This document shows, piece after piece, positions 35,462-44,670 of a DNA stretch of 64,000 nt. This DNA is from Microbacterium sp. MF43 (GTDB lineage: Bacteria > Actinomycetota > Actinomycetes > Actinomycetales > Microbacteriaceae). The notes under the pieces were generated by a model. That model searched no databases, was not told where the DNA came from, and saw only the letters and a list, made by a program, of their open reading frames with translations. Location: positions 248,001 through 312,000 of the forward strand of contig NZ_JABBDY010000004.1 of the NCBI RefSeq assembly GCF_012847295.1. Direction: 5' to 3'. Position 1 is the stretch's first letter. Every line of letters starts with the position of its first letter. The position numbers were made by a program, and so were the translations under genes.

Positions 35462-37536
35462 AGCACATCGTGGTCCCGCGTCATCCGCGGGGCAGGTCCG
35501 ACGTCACCGTGGTGATCCCCTGCTACAACTACGGGCGCTACCTGCCCGCCGCCGTGGACAGCGTCCTCTCGCAGCGCGACGTGGATGCACATGTGCTCAT
35601 CATCGACGACGCCTCCCCCGACGGATCGGCCGACGTGGCGCGCGAACTGGCGCAGACCCGGCCTCGGGTCCGCGCGGTCGTGCACCGCGAGAACCAGAAG
35701 CACATCCGCACCTACAACGATGGCCTCAAGAGGGTCGAGACCGAGTTCGTCGCCCTCGTCTCGGCTGACGACGTCCTCGCGCCCGGGTCGCTCGCGCGAT
35801 CGGTGGCGCTCATGCAGCGCTACCCCCAGGTGGGACTCGTGTACGGGCCGATCGCGACGTTCGCAGACGACGCGGAGCAGCTGCCCACGAGGAACCGTCG
35901 CTACCACCTGTGGCGGATCTGGGACGGCGACGAGTGGACGCGCGGCGTGACCCAGAGCGGATACAACCCGATCGCGTCGCCCGAGGCGCTGGTGCGCACC
36001 TCGGCGATGCGCGAGATCGGGCTGTACAACCCCGCACTGCCCCACACCGGCGACCTGGAGTACTGGCTGCGGATCGCCGCGCGCTGGGATGTCGGCCAGA
36101 TCCACGGCCCGATCCAGGCCTACTACCGCGTCCACGGCGAGAACATGCACCTGGCGGACTTCGGCTCGCGCGTGGCCGACCTGCGGGAGCGCCTTGCCGC
36201 GTTCAAGGTGCTCTCCGACTGGACCGGCTCGCAGCCCACGGCCGCGCAGCGCCTCGAGGAGGCCCGGCAGGCCCTGCTCGTTCAGGCGGAGGGACTGGCC
36301 GCGGAAGCGAGGGCGGCGGGCGCCGACGAGTCGGCGGCGCTCGCGGAGCTGCGCTCGGCCCTGGCGACGCCCATCGGGGAGGCCCCCGCGCATCCGACAC
36401 CGGAGTGGCCCGCGCGCGAGCGCACCGTGCTGGCCGATCCGGTTCCGATGCTCGACCTCGCGCACCAGCACCGGGCCGTGGCCGGCGACGTGGAGGCGGG
36501 GTTCGCACGAGTGCTCGCCGAGCAGACCTTCGTCCTCGGCCCGGAGGTCGAGGCATTCGAGCGGGCTTATGCGCGGTACGTCGGCGTCGATCACGCGATC
36601 GGCGTCGGCAACGGCACGGATGCGCTCGAGCTCGCGCTGCGGGCGGTGGGCGTCGGGCCCGGCGACGACGTCGTCATCCCCGCCAACACCTTCGTCGCGA
36701 CGGCGGAGGCGGTCGTGCGCGTGGGCGCGTCGGTCCGGCTCGTCGACTGCGGGGACGACTTCCTGCTCGACACCGGCATGCTGCCGTCTGTGGTCGGCTC
36801 GCGCACGAGGGCCGTGATCCCCGTTCACCTGTACGGCGCGCTCGCCGACGTGGCGGAGATACGCCGGATCGTCGGACCCGATGTGGCGATCATCGAGGAC
36901 GCCGCGCAAAGCCAGGGCGCCCGGCGGGACGGTCTCGTATCCGGAGCGCTCGGCGACGTGGCCGCGACGAGCTTCTACCCGGGCAAGAACCTCGGGGCGT
37001 ACGGGGATGCCGGCGCCGTCACGACCGCGTCGCCCGCCATCGCCCGGGCGGTGCGCGCGCTGCGGAATCACGGCGGCGAGGCCCGCTACGAGCACCTCGT
37101 GGTGGGGTCCAACTCGCGCCTGGACGGACTGCAGGCGATCGTGCTGGCTGCCAAGCTCGCTCACCTCGACAGGTGGAACGCCGAGCGGCGCGCGATCGCC
37201 GATCGCTACCGGGACGCGCTCGCGGGCGACGATCGGATCCTCCTGCCCCCCGCGGCGCGGAGCGAGGCGCACGTCTATCACCAGTTCGTCGTCCAGGTGG
37301 ACGATCGCGACCGCGTCCACGCCCTGATGACCGCGGACGGCATCGGGGTCGGCATCCACTATCCGCGCCCGGTGCACCTGCTGCCGGCCTTCCAGCAGGC
37401 AGACCTCGGACTGCACGGCCGCTTCCCTCGGGCCGAGCGCCAAGCGCGGCGCATCCTCTCCCTTCCCATCTATCCCGGACTCACCGAGGCGATGCAGGCC
37501 CGCGTCATCGAGTCGCTGCGCTCGGCGCTGCGGTGA
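35458..37536 (+). CDS. Fused GT2 glycosyltransferase and DegT-family sugar aminotransferase
   Basis: 692 residues in one unbroken frame from ATG 35458 (ATGA overlap). Residues ~15-280 are a GT2 domain: VVIPCYNYGRYLPAAVDSVL, IIDDASPDGS, VSADDVLAPGS and the acceptor-side region HTGDLEYWLRI. A ~45-residue helical Ala/Glu-rich linker follows. Residues ~329-692 are a complete DegT aminotransferase with GNGTDALELAL, IEDAAQSQGA and PLP-linked Lys510 in FYPGKNLGAYGDAG. Both halves keep their motifs and lengths, so this is a genuine fusion with no sign of a sequencing join. It suggests that amino-sugar synthesis and its transfer are coupled. Confidence 0.9.
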   Translation: MKHIVVPRHPRGRSDVTVVIPCYNYGRYLPAAVDSVLSQRDVDAHVLIIDDASPDGSADVARELAQTRPRVRAVVHRENQKHIRTYNDGLKRVETEFVALVSADDVLAPGSLARSVALMQRYPQVGLVYGPIATFADDAEQLPTRNRRYHLWRIWDGDEWTRGVTQSGYNPIASPEALVRTSAMREIGLYNPALPHTGDLEYWLRIAARWDVGQIHGPIQAYYRVHGENMHLADFGSRVADLRERLAAFKVLSDWTGSQPTAAQRLEEARQALLVQAEGLAAEARAAGADESAALAELRSALATPIGEAPAHPTPEWPARERTVLADPVPMLDLAHQHRAVAGDVEAGFARVLAEQTFVLGPEVEAFERAYARYVGVDHAIGVGNGTDALELALRAVGVGPGDDVVIPANTFVATAEAVVRVGASVRLVDCGDDFLLDTGMLPSVVGSRTRAVIPVHLYGALADVAEIRRIVGPDVAIIEDAAQSQGARRDGLVSGALGDVAATSFYPGKNLGAYGDAGAVTTASPAIARAVRALRNHGGEARYEHLVVGSNSRLDGLQAIVLAAKLAHLDRWNAERRAIADRYRDALAGDDRILLPPAARSEAHVYHQFVVQVDDRDRVHALMTADGIGVGIHYPRPVHLLPAFQQADLGLHGRFPRAERQARRILSLPIYPGLTEAMQARVIESLRSALR

Positions 37537-37546
37537 GGAGACCGTC

Positions 37547-39022
37547 ATGACCACGCGCGCCATCGGCCCCCTGGGGTCTCGCGCCGCGTCCAGCGTCGCG
37601 TGGCTCACCGGGCAGACGTGGCTCGTCAAGGCGGGGGGATTCGTCACCGTGGTGATCCTCGCCCGCCTGCTCACGCCGACGGACTTCGGACTGGTGGCCG
37701 TCGCGATGACGGTCGTCCCGGTCGTCACGCTCATCGCCGACTTGGGGTTCGGCACCTACCTCATGCAGACCCCGACCCTCACCCCGGTCGCCGCGAGCAC
37801 GGCTTTCTGGTACTCCGCGGGCTCGGGCGTCGTCCTGGCGGGTCTCCTCGTCGCGACCGCACCCCTCATGGAAGCGCTGTTCGGCGTCCCCGGCGTCGCC
37901 GGTGTGATCGCGGCGATGAGCCCGGCGATCGTGTTCGCGAGCCTCGCGGCCGTGCCCATCGCGCTCCTTCGCCGCGAACTGCGGTTCCGGGCGCTGTCGA
38001 TCCAGACGGCCGTCGCAGCGCTCACCGCGCAGGTCGTCGCGATCGTGCTCGCCCTCGTCGGGGCGGGCGTGTGGGCGCTCGTGGTGCAGATCTCGGTCCT
38101 CCAGGCGGTGACGCTCGTCGCGGCCTGGGTGGCCGCCCGCTGGCGTCCGCAGTTCCGGTTCGCGATGGCGGCGCTGCGGACGATGGCGGCGTTCGGCACG
38201 AAGGTGGTCGGGGTGAACCTCATCGCGACCGCCCGGCAGTGGGTCGAGAACGCGATCATCTCGAACGTGCTGGGCGCCGCGGCGCTGGGTCAGCTGAGCA
38301 TCTCGCAGCGGCTGGTGCAGACCAGTCAGGAGGTCGGCGGGGCCGCGATCGCACCGGTCTCGACCGTCGTCTTCTCGCAGGTGCGCGACGATCCCGAACG
38401 CACCCGGCGCGGGTACGGCCGCGCGCTCGGCCTCTCGTACGTGGTGATCGCGCCCTCGCTCACCTTCATCCTCGTCAGCGCGCCGGTCCTTGTGCCGTTC
38501 CTGTTCGGGCCGCAGTGGTCGTCGAGCGTCGCGGCCTCGCAGGCCCTCGCGGTGGCGGCGATGTTCACCGTCGCAGCAACCCTCGACCACGGACTCTGCT
38601 ATGGACTGGGGCGGCCGGGAACCTGGCTCGCCTACGCGGTGGGCGTCGACGCGCTCACGATCCTGGTCACCGCGCTGACCGTGAGCCACGGCATCGACGC
38701 GGTCGCGCTCGGCTTCGTCGGGGTCGCCGCCGTCGCGACGGTGGCCCGCTGCATCCTGGTGTCGCGCCTGCTCGGCGCCCCCCTCTGGTCGATCGCGCGC
38801 CGCATCCTGGCCGCACTCGCCGTGATGGCCGGATCCGCCCTTGTCGGGTGGGTGGTGCTGAACCTCGTGGGGGAGTGGCCGCCCATCGCCTCGCTCGCGC
38901 TGGTGGGCGCTGTCGTGCTGGTCGCGCACGTCGCCCTCTCCCGCTGGCTGATGTCCGCCGCGCTGCTCGATCTCGTCCGCGAAGCACGCTCGCGCCTCGC
39001 ACGCCGGGGGGCACGGTCATGA
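37547..39022 (+). CDS. Wzx-type oligosaccharide flippase
   Basis: 491 residues with about fourteen hydrophobic helices spread over the whole length. The N-terminal helix pair with ARLLTPTDFGLVAVAMTVV and RRELRFRALSIQT matches polysaccharide flippases of the MOP superfamily (WzxC/MurJ relatives). It would move lipid-linked repeat units across the membrane for polymerisation. GAGGAGA is close to the start. Ten bases separate it from the fusion gene and its stop overlaps the next start, so it is in the same operon. Confidence 0.92.
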   Translation: MTTRAIGPLGSRAASSVAWLTGQTWLVKAGGFVTVVILARLLTPTDFGLVAVAMTVVPVVTLIADLGFGTYLMQTPTLTPVAASTAFWYSAGSGVVLAGLLVATAPLMEALFGVPGVAGVIAAMSPAIVFASLAAVPIALLRRELRFRALSIQTAVAALTAQVVAIVLALVGAGVWALVVQISVLQAVTLVAAWVAARWRPQFRFAMAALRTMAAFGTKVVGVNLIATARQWVENAIISNVLGAAALGQLSISQRLVQTSQEVGGAAIAPVSTVVFSQVRDDPERTRRGYGRALGLSYVVIAPSLTFILVSAPVLVPFLFGPQWSSSVAASQALAVAAMFTVAATLDHGLCYGLGRPGTWLAYAVGVDALTILVTALTVSHGIDAVALGFVGVAAVATVARCILVSRLLGAPLWSIARRILAALAVMAGSALVGWVVLNLVGEWPPIASLALVGAVVLVAHVALSRWLMSAALLDLVREARSRLARRGARS

Positions 39023-40275
39023 GCGCACTGTCGAGGTGGAGGGCGAACGCGCAGCGGGCGGTCGCGGTCGGACCGCGGGGGATCGCCGAGCGTCTCGCTC
39101 AGCGCGCCTACCGTGCGACCGGTGCCGCGGATCTCCTCTTCAACCTCGACCTCGCGGACATCCTCACAGACGTGCCCGCGGAGCTCCCCGTGCCGGCCAC
39201 GCGTCCCGATCCGCGGGCTCCGCTCGACATCGGATGGGTGGCGACGCCTCCCGCGCCCGGCTCCGGGGGCCACACCACTCTCTTCCGCATCGTCGAGGCC
39301 CTCGAGCGGCGGGGCCATCGCTGCACGCTCTACCTCTACGACAAGCACGGGCTGGACGCGGCGCGTGCCGAAGCGGTGGTGAGGGCGCACTGGCCCGGCG
39401 TCTCCGCGGAGGTGCGGGACGTGACGAAGGGGATCACCGGGGTGGACGCCGTGGTCGCATCCGGCTGGGAATCGGCGCACCTGATCGTCCGGTACGGGCG
39501 GGAGCCGGTGCGCAGGCTGTACTTCATCCAGGACTACGAGCCGTACTTCTACGGCCACGGTGCGGAGTACGAGCTGGCGGCGATGACCTATCGACTGCCG
39601 TTCCGGCGGATCGCCCTGGGCGAGATGGCGGCGGGGATGGTCCACGCGGAGACGGGGCTGAGGAGCGACGTCGTGCCGTTCGGCTGCGATGCGTCCGCCT
39701 ATCGGCCGCCCTCCCCCCGGGTGCCTCGCAGCGGTGTGGTCTTCTACTCCCGCCCGGACTTCCCCCGGCGGGGGCACCAGCTCGCGTGCATGGCCCTGCG
39801 GCTGTTCCACCACGCCCATCCCGACGAGCCGATCCACGTCTACGGAGCGCGCCCGCGCGGCCTCGACGTGCCCTTCGTCTTCCACGGCCGGCTCAGCGTC
39901 GCCGAGCTCAACGACCTCTACGGCCGCACGGTCACGGGACTGGCTCTCTCGTTCACCAACATCACGCTCGTGGCGGAGGAGATGCTCGCGGCCGGGGCGA
40001 TACCGGTCGTCAACGACCTGCCCCTCGCCCACGTCGTACTCCCCAATCCGCACGTGCGATGGGCGGCACCGACCGCTTCGGCCCTCGCCGGCGCGCTGGG
40101 CGAGGCGATCGACGCGCAGGACCGCGAGGCCCGCGCGGCGGCGGCCGCGGCATCCGTTCTCGGCCGCACCTGGGCGCCGACGGGGGCGGAGACCGTGCGC
40201 ATCATCGAGGACGAGGTGTACGGCGCGGGGGAACGTCACGTCGTATCGAGCACTCACCGGGAGGCCACGGCATGA
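39019..40275 (+). CDS. WsaF-like glycosyltransferase
   Basis: 418 residues from ATG 39019 (ATGA overlap). It has two GT-B lobes without membrane helices. The sequence PGSGGHTTLFRIVEALERRG opens the first lobe; FIQDYEPYFYGHGAEYELA is the hallmark of the WsaF rhamnosyltransferase group; VVFYSRPDFPRRGHQLACMAL begins the second lobe; NITLVAEEMLAAGAIPVVND is the donor-binding end. WsaF adds rhamnose during surface glycan assembly in Geobacillus. The donor used here is not provable, and no dTDP-rhamnose genes are in the window. Confidence 0.85.
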   Translation: MSALSRWRANAQRAVAVGPRGIAERLAQRAYRATGAADLLFNLDLADILTDVPAELPVPATRPDPRAPLDIGWVATPPAPGSGGHTTLFRIVEALERRGHRCTLYLYDKHGLDAARAEAVVRAHWPGVSAEVRDVTKGITGVDAVVASGWESAHLIVRYGREPVRRLYFIQDYEPYFYGHGAEYELAAMTYRLPFRRIALGEMAAGMVHAETGLRSDVVPFGCDASAYRPPSPRVPRSGVVFYSRPDFPRRGHQLACMALRLFHHAHPDEPIHVYGARPRGLDVPFVFHGRLSVAELNDLYGRTVTGLALSFTNITLVAEEMLAAGAIPVVNDLPLAHVVLPNPHVRWAAPTASALAGALGEAIDAQDREARAAAAAASVLGRTWAPTGAETVRIIEDEVYGAGERHVVSSTHREATA

Positions 40276-41606
40276 AGCACCGCACCCCGCCCACGCACGT
40301 GCTGATCATCGTGCAGAACCTGCCGGTGCCGCTGGACCGGAGGGTGTGGCTGGAGTGCCAGGCGCTGGTCGACGAGGGCTACCGCGTCAGCGTCATCTGC
40401 CCACGCGGGCCGGGTGATCCGGCTCGCCAGCACCTGGACGGCGTCGACATCTACAAGTACGCCCCGCCGCCGGAGGCGAAGGGTCTCATCGGCTTCGCGT
40501 GGGAGTTCGCCTACTGCTGGCTGCGAACGGCGGCGCTCTCCCTGAAGGTGCGTCGTCGCGGGCGCTTCCACATCATGCAGGCGTGCAATCCGCCGGACAC
40601 CTACTGGCTGCTGGCGCTCCTGTGGCGTCCGTTCGGCGTGCGCTTCGTCTTCGACCACCACGATCTCAACCCCGAGCTGTTCCTGTCCCGATTCGGCGAG
40701 CCCCGCGGGGTGGTGGGACGGCTGGAGTACTCGATGCTCCGCTGGCTCGAGCGCCGCACCTTCCGGACCGCGGAGCGCGTCATCTCGGTCAACGAGTCCT
40801 ACCGGCGGGTCGCACTGGAGCGGGGCGGACTGCCTGCCGAGCACGTCACCGTCGTGCGCAGCGGGCCGGACACCACTCAGATGCGCCCGATCTATCCCAG
40901 CGCCCCGCGGCCGGCGGGCGGGATCGAACTCGTGTACCTCGGAATCATGGGCCCGCAGGACGGCGTGGACCAGGCGCTGCTCGTCATGGACGAACTCGTG
41001 CACGCGCGGGGGCGCCTCGAGCTGACGGCGACGCTCCTCGGCTTCGGGGACTGTCTCGACGACCTGCGCGCGCAGTGCACCGCGCTGGGGCTGGACGAGC
41101 ACGTCACCTTCACCGGCCGCGTCGACCGCGTGCAGATCGCCGAGTATCTGAGCCGGGCCGACATCGGTCTGTGCCCCGACCTGAAGACGCCGCTGAACGA
41201 CGTGTCCACCATGAACAAGACGATGGAGTACATGGCCTACGGCCTGCCGTCGGTCGCCTTCGACCTCGCCGAGACTCGCATCTCGGGCGGGGACACCGTC
41301 CTGTACGTCCCCTCGGGGGACCTTGCCGGCTTCGCGGATGCCGTCGAGCGCCTGATGGACGATCCGGCGCTGCGCGCCGACCTGGGTCGCCGGGCCCGCG
41401 CGCGCGTGGCGTCCGAACTCGACTGGAAACCGCAGTCGGAGGCGTATGTCGGCGTGTTCGACGAGCTCACCGGGCGGGGCCGGTCCGTCGGGCGGCACCA
41501 GGCCGAGGTCTCGCGGAACGGCACCGATCCGCAGGGCCGCCGGTACGTCGACCTCGGCGACGCGATCGCGTTCGACCGGTACCTCAGAGAGAGGCGAGCG
41601 CCGTGA
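40272..41606 (+). CDS. GT4-family glycosyltransferase
   Basis: 444 residues from ATG 40272 (ATGA overlap). A GT-B fold enzyme: the N-terminal lobe has LPVPLDRRVWLECQAL and FDHHDLNPELF, the second lobe YLGIMGPQDGVDQALLVMDEL, then FTGRVDRVQIAEYLSRADIG and the nucleotide-sugar site MNKTMEYMAYGLPSVAFDLAE. It transfers a sugar from an NDP donor in the cytoplasm during repeat-unit assembly. The gene overlaps both neighbours, placing it at the junction between glycan genes and the ligase/ACP module. Confidence 0.92.
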   Translation: MKHRTPPTHVLIIVQNLPVPLDRRVWLECQALVDEGYRVSVICPRGPGDPARQHLDGVDIYKYAPPPEAKGLIGFAWEFAYCWLRTAALSLKVRRRGRFHIMQACNPPDTYWLLALLWRPFGVRFVFDHHDLNPELFLSRFGEPRGVVGRLEYSMLRWLERRTFRTAERVISVNESYRRVALERGGLPAEHVTVVRSGPDTTQMRPIYPSAPRPAGGIELVYLGIMGPQDGVDQALLVMDELVHARGRLELTATLLGFGDCLDDLRAQCTALGLDEHVTFTGRVDRVQIAEYLSRADIGLCPDLKTPLNDVSTMNKTMEYMAYGLPSVAFDLAETRISGGDTVLYVPSGDLAGFADAVERLMDDPALRADLGRRARARVASELDWKPQSEAYVGVFDELTGRGRSVGRHQAEVSRNGTDPQGRRYVDLGDAIAFDRYLRERRAP

Positions 41607-43153
41607 TCCGCACGCACCTCCACGATCTGGTCGCGCACGGGGCCGCGGCGACCCCGGACGCACCCGCGCTGACGAGCGATGACCGCACGCTCAGCTACGC
41701 CGAGCTGTGGGACGAGGTGCGCCGAGCAGCATCCTTCCTGCTCTCGCTCGGCCTGGTGCGCGAGGACCGCGTGGCCGTGTACATGGAGAAGCGGATCGAG
41801 ACCGTCGTCGCGATCTTCGCGACGTCGCTCGCCGGGGGGATGTCGGTGCCGGTCAATCCCGTGCTCCGCCCCGCGCAGGTCGAGCACATCCTCGTGGATG
41901 CGGGAGCGAGGTTCCTGGTGACGTCGCATCAGCGGCTCGCACAGCTCGAGCCCGCCCTGGCCGGCTCCGCGGTCGAGCACGTCCTGACCGTCGGCGACGC
42001 GGGCCCCGCGCCCGCGCGCGTGCGCGTGCACGAATGGCCGCGCGCCGGTGCCGGCGTCGCGCCCCCCTCTCCGGGTGTGGATCTCGATCCGGCGGCCATC
42101 CTCTACACCTCCGGCAGCACCGGCCGGCCGAAGGGCGTGGTCCTCAGTCATCGCAACCTGATCGCGGGCGCCGAGAGCGTCAGCTCCTACCTGGGCAACA
42201 CGGCCGACGACGTGATCCTCAGCGTCCTGCCGCTGAGCTTCGACGCGGGCCTGAGCCAGGTGACGACGGCGTTCGCGGTCGGTGCGCACTGCGTGCTCCT
42301 CAACTACCTGCTGCCTCGCGACGTCGGGCGCGCGTGCGAGCGCTTCGGCGTGACGGGAATCACGGGCGTCCCACCGCTGTGGATCCAGCTCGCCGAGGTG
42401 GAATGGCCCCCTGCCGCTCGCGAAGCGCTGCGCTATTTCGCGACGACAGGCGGACGGATGCCGCGCCCGACCCTCGACCGTCTGCGGAGGCTGTTCCCCG
42501 GCGCGCGGCCCTTCCTGATGTACGGCCTGACCGAGGCCTTCCGGTCGACGTACCTGGATCCTGCGGAGATCGATCGCCGTCCCGGGTCGATCGGGAAGGC
42601 GATCCCGGACGCCGAGGTGCTGGTGCTGCGCGCCGACGGCACCCGGTGCGGACCGGGCGAAGAGGGAGAGCTCGTGCACCGGGGCCCGCTGGTCGCGCTG
42701 GGCTACTGGAACGACCCCGAGCGAACGGCCGAGCGGTTCCGGCCGATGCCGGGCACGCCGTCGTGGCGCACCCCGGAACGGGCCGTGTGGTCAGGAGACA
42801 CGGTGGTCGCCGACGACGAGGGATACCTCTTCTATGTGGGACGACGGGACGACATGATCAAGACCTCGGGCTACCGGGTGAGTCCCACCGAGGTCGAGGA
42901 GGCCGCCTACGCCACCGGCCTCGTCGGAGACGCGGTCGCGGTCGGCGTGGACGACGCGGCCCTCGGGCAGCGCATCGTCCTGGTCGCCTCCCCGGCCAAC
43001 GGGCATCTCGAGGCGCATTCGCTGCTCGCGGCGCTCCGACGGACCCTCCCCCACTACATGGTGCCCGCGCACGTCGACGTGCGGGAGCGACTGCCTCGGT
43101 CGCCCAACGGCAAGTTCGATCGGGTGCTGATCGCGACGGAGGCGGGCTCATGA
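41603..43153 (+). CDS. AMP-forming acyl/amino-acid ligase (exosortase-A-associated type)
   Basis: 516 residues from GTG 41603 (GTGA overlap). An adenylate-forming enzyme with ILYTSGSTGRPKGVVLSH (P-loop), YGLTEAF, the SGDTVVADDEGYLFYVGRRDD hinge and the C-terminal catalytic Lys in PNGKFDR. It activates a carboxylate as an acyl-adenylate, presumably for loading onto the ACP encoded two genes on. It resembles the ligase group found with PLP decarboxylases in exosortase A polysaccharide loci, though no exosortase is in this window. The substrate could be a fatty, hydroxy or amino acid; this cannot be read from the sequence. Confidence 0.85.
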   Translation: MIRTHLHDLVAHGAAATPDAPALTSDDRTLSYAELWDEVRRAASFLLSLGLVREDRVAVYMEKRIETVVAIFATSLAGGMSVPVNPVLRPAQVEHILVDAGARFLVTSHQRLAQLEPALAGSAVEHVLTVGDAGPAPARVRVHEWPRAGAGVAPPSPGVDLDPAAILYTSGSTGRPKGVVLSHRNLIAGAESVSSYLGNTADDVILSVLPLSFDAGLSQVTTAFAVGAHCVLLNYLLPRDVGRACERFGVTGITGVPPLWIQLAEVEWPPAAREALRYFATTGGRMPRPTLDRLRRLFPGARPFLMYGLTEAFRSTYLDPAEIDRRPGSIGKAIPDAEVLVLRADGTRCGPGEEGELVHRGPLVALGYWNDPERTAERFRPMPGTPSWRTPERAVWSGDTVVADDEGYLFYVGRRDDMIKTSGYRVSPTEVEEAAYATGLVGDAVAVGVDDAALGQRIVLVASPANGHLEAHSLLAALRRTLPHYMVPAHVDVRERLPRSPNGKFDRVLIATEAGS

Positions 43154-44376
43154 ATCCGCGCGAGCACATCGCCGCCTTCGGAACGTCCGCGGGCGAGCTG
43201 AGCGTCGGCGGCATGCCACTGTCGAGGCTCGCGGCGCGGGTCGGGGAGACGCCGTTCTTCGCGTACGACCGGCGGCTGCTCGACGAGCGCGTGGACCTGC
43301 TGAGGGCCACCCTGCCCCGCGAAGTCGAGCTGAGCTACGCGATGAAGGCGAATCCGATGCCCGCGATCGTGCAGCACCTGGCCCGGCGGGTCGACCGCAT
43401 CGACGTCGCCTCCGGCCTGGAGCTGCGGACCGCGCTCGACACCGGCATCCGCCCCGATCGCGTCAGCTTCGCCGGGCCGGGCAAGACGCCCAGCGAGATC
43501 CGGCAGGCAGTCGCGGCCGGGGTTCTCGTCGAGATCGAATCCGCCCGCGAGCTCGCGCGGGTGGCGACGGCAGGCCGGGACCTCGGTCTCGTGCCCCTTG
43601 CCGCGGTGCGCGTGAATCCCGACTTCTCCGTCAGGGGTTCCGGGATGCGCATGGGAGGCGGGCCGCAGCAGTTCGGCGTGGACGCCGAACAGGTGCCCGA
43701 GCTCCTTCGATCCGCCGACGCGGCCGAGGTGGATATCCGCGGATTCCACGTGTTCGCCGGGGCGCAGAATCTCGACGCCGCCATCATCGCCGAGGCGCAG
43801 CGACGCACCGTGGATCTGATCGAGACGCTCGCGGGCGGTCTGGCCGGGCCGCTGCGCTACCTCAACCTCGGCGGCGGTTTCGGCATCCCGTACACCGATC
43901 GCGATCGCCCTCTCGACCTGACCGTCGTCGCCACGGGGCTTCAGACGCTGATCGACGGCCGCATCAGGCCGACGTTCCCGGATGCCGAGACCGTGATCGA
44001 GCTCGGACGGTTCATCGTCGGCGAATGCGGCGTGTACGTGACGAAGGTGCTCGACCGCAAGGTCTCGCGCGGCCGCACCTATCTCGTGGTGGACGGGGGG
44101 ATGCACCATCAGCTCGCGGCATCCGGCAACTTCGGCCAGGCGATCCGGCGCAACTATGCGCTCGCCGTGGGGACGGCCGCCGCCGGGCCCCCGGTCGAGA
44201 CGGTGACGGTGGTCGGCTGCCTGTGCACCCCGCTGGACCTGCTCGGCGATGATGCCGAGCTGGCCGCCGCCGACGTGGACGACCTCATCGTGGTCTTCCA
44301 GCAGGGGGCCTACGGCCTCACCGCGAGCCCCATCAATTTCCTTGGGCACCCGGCGCCGGCCGAGGTGCTCGTATGA
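43150..44376 (+). CDS. PLP-dependent decarboxylase (diaminopimelate/ornithine decarboxylase fold)
   Basis: 408 residues from ATG 43150 (ATGA overlap). Fold-type III alanine-racemase barrel: PLP-linked Lys66 in YAMKANPMPAIV, IDVASGLELRTAL, FHVFAGAQNLD, the phosphate loop LGGGFGIPY, ELGRFIVGECGVYVTKV, and the partner Cys/Asp region GCLCTPLDLL. This matches the decarboxylase group associated with AMP ligases and ACPs in exosortase A loci. It would remove CO2 from an amino or carboxy acid, possibly while it is ACP-bound. An ordinary LysA role is less likely because the gene sits between the ligase and the ACP. Confidence 0.87.
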   Translation: MNPREHIAAFGTSAGELSVGGMPLSRLAARVGETPFFAYDRRLLDERVDLLRATLPREVELSYAMKANPMPAIVQHLARRVDRIDVASGLELRTALDTGIRPDRVSFAGPGKTPSEIRQAVAAGVLVEIESARELARVATAGRDLGLVPLAAVRVNPDFSVRGSGMRMGGGPQQFGVDAEQVPELLRSADAAEVDIRGFHVFAGAQNLDAAIIAEAQRRTVDLIETLAGGLAGPLRYLNLGGGFGIPYTDRDRPLDLTVVATGLQTLIDGRIRPTFPDAETVIELGRFIVGECGVYVTKVLDRKVSRGRTYLVVDGGMHHQLAASGNFGQAIRRNYALAVGTAAAGPPVETVTVVGCLCTPLDLLGDDAELAAADVDDLIVVFQQGAYGLTASPINFLGHPAPAEVLV

Positions 44377-44406
44377 CGTCACGGATGCGAGCCGAAGGGG
44401 GACGAC

Positions 44407-44670
44407 ATGGTCGACAGTGAAGAAGCGGTACGGAGGGTGCTCGTCGAGAGCCTGGAGCTCTCGCGGAATCCGGAGGACCTCGACCGGGACACGCCGCTGT
44501 TCGGCGAGCTCCCCGAGCTCGACTCGTTCGGTGTGCTCGCCGTCGTCGCGGCGATCGAGGAGCGGTTCGGCATCCGCATCGAGGACGACGAGTTCGGCGC
44601 GGAGCTGTTCGCGACCGTCGGCACTCTCACCGACTTCGTCGACGGGAAGCTCACCCGGGCTGCGACATGA
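44407..44670 (+). CDS. Acyl carrier protein
   Basis: 87 residues, acidic and four-helical. The phosphopantetheine attachment site is Ser40 in LPELDSFGVLAV, where many ACPs read DSL. The AAIEERFGIRIEDDEF helix is typical of carrier proteins. It lies 30 bases after the decarboxylase and overlaps the asparagine-synthetase-like gene by four bases. In this setting it most likely carries the acyl or aminoacyl group made by the AMP ligase; it is not next to any fatty-acid synthesis gene. Confidence 0.9.
   Translation: MVDSEEAVRRVLVESLELSRNPEDLDRDTPLFGELPELDSFGVLAVVAAIEERFGIRIEDDEFGAELFATVGTLTDFVDGKLTRAAT

Noticed and set aside
43150-44376. Diaminopimelate decarboxylase for lysine biosynthesis (lysA).
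   Set aside because: The fold fits, but its position between an AMP ligase and an ACP and the GECGVY-type motif favour the polysaccharide-associated decarboxylase group.
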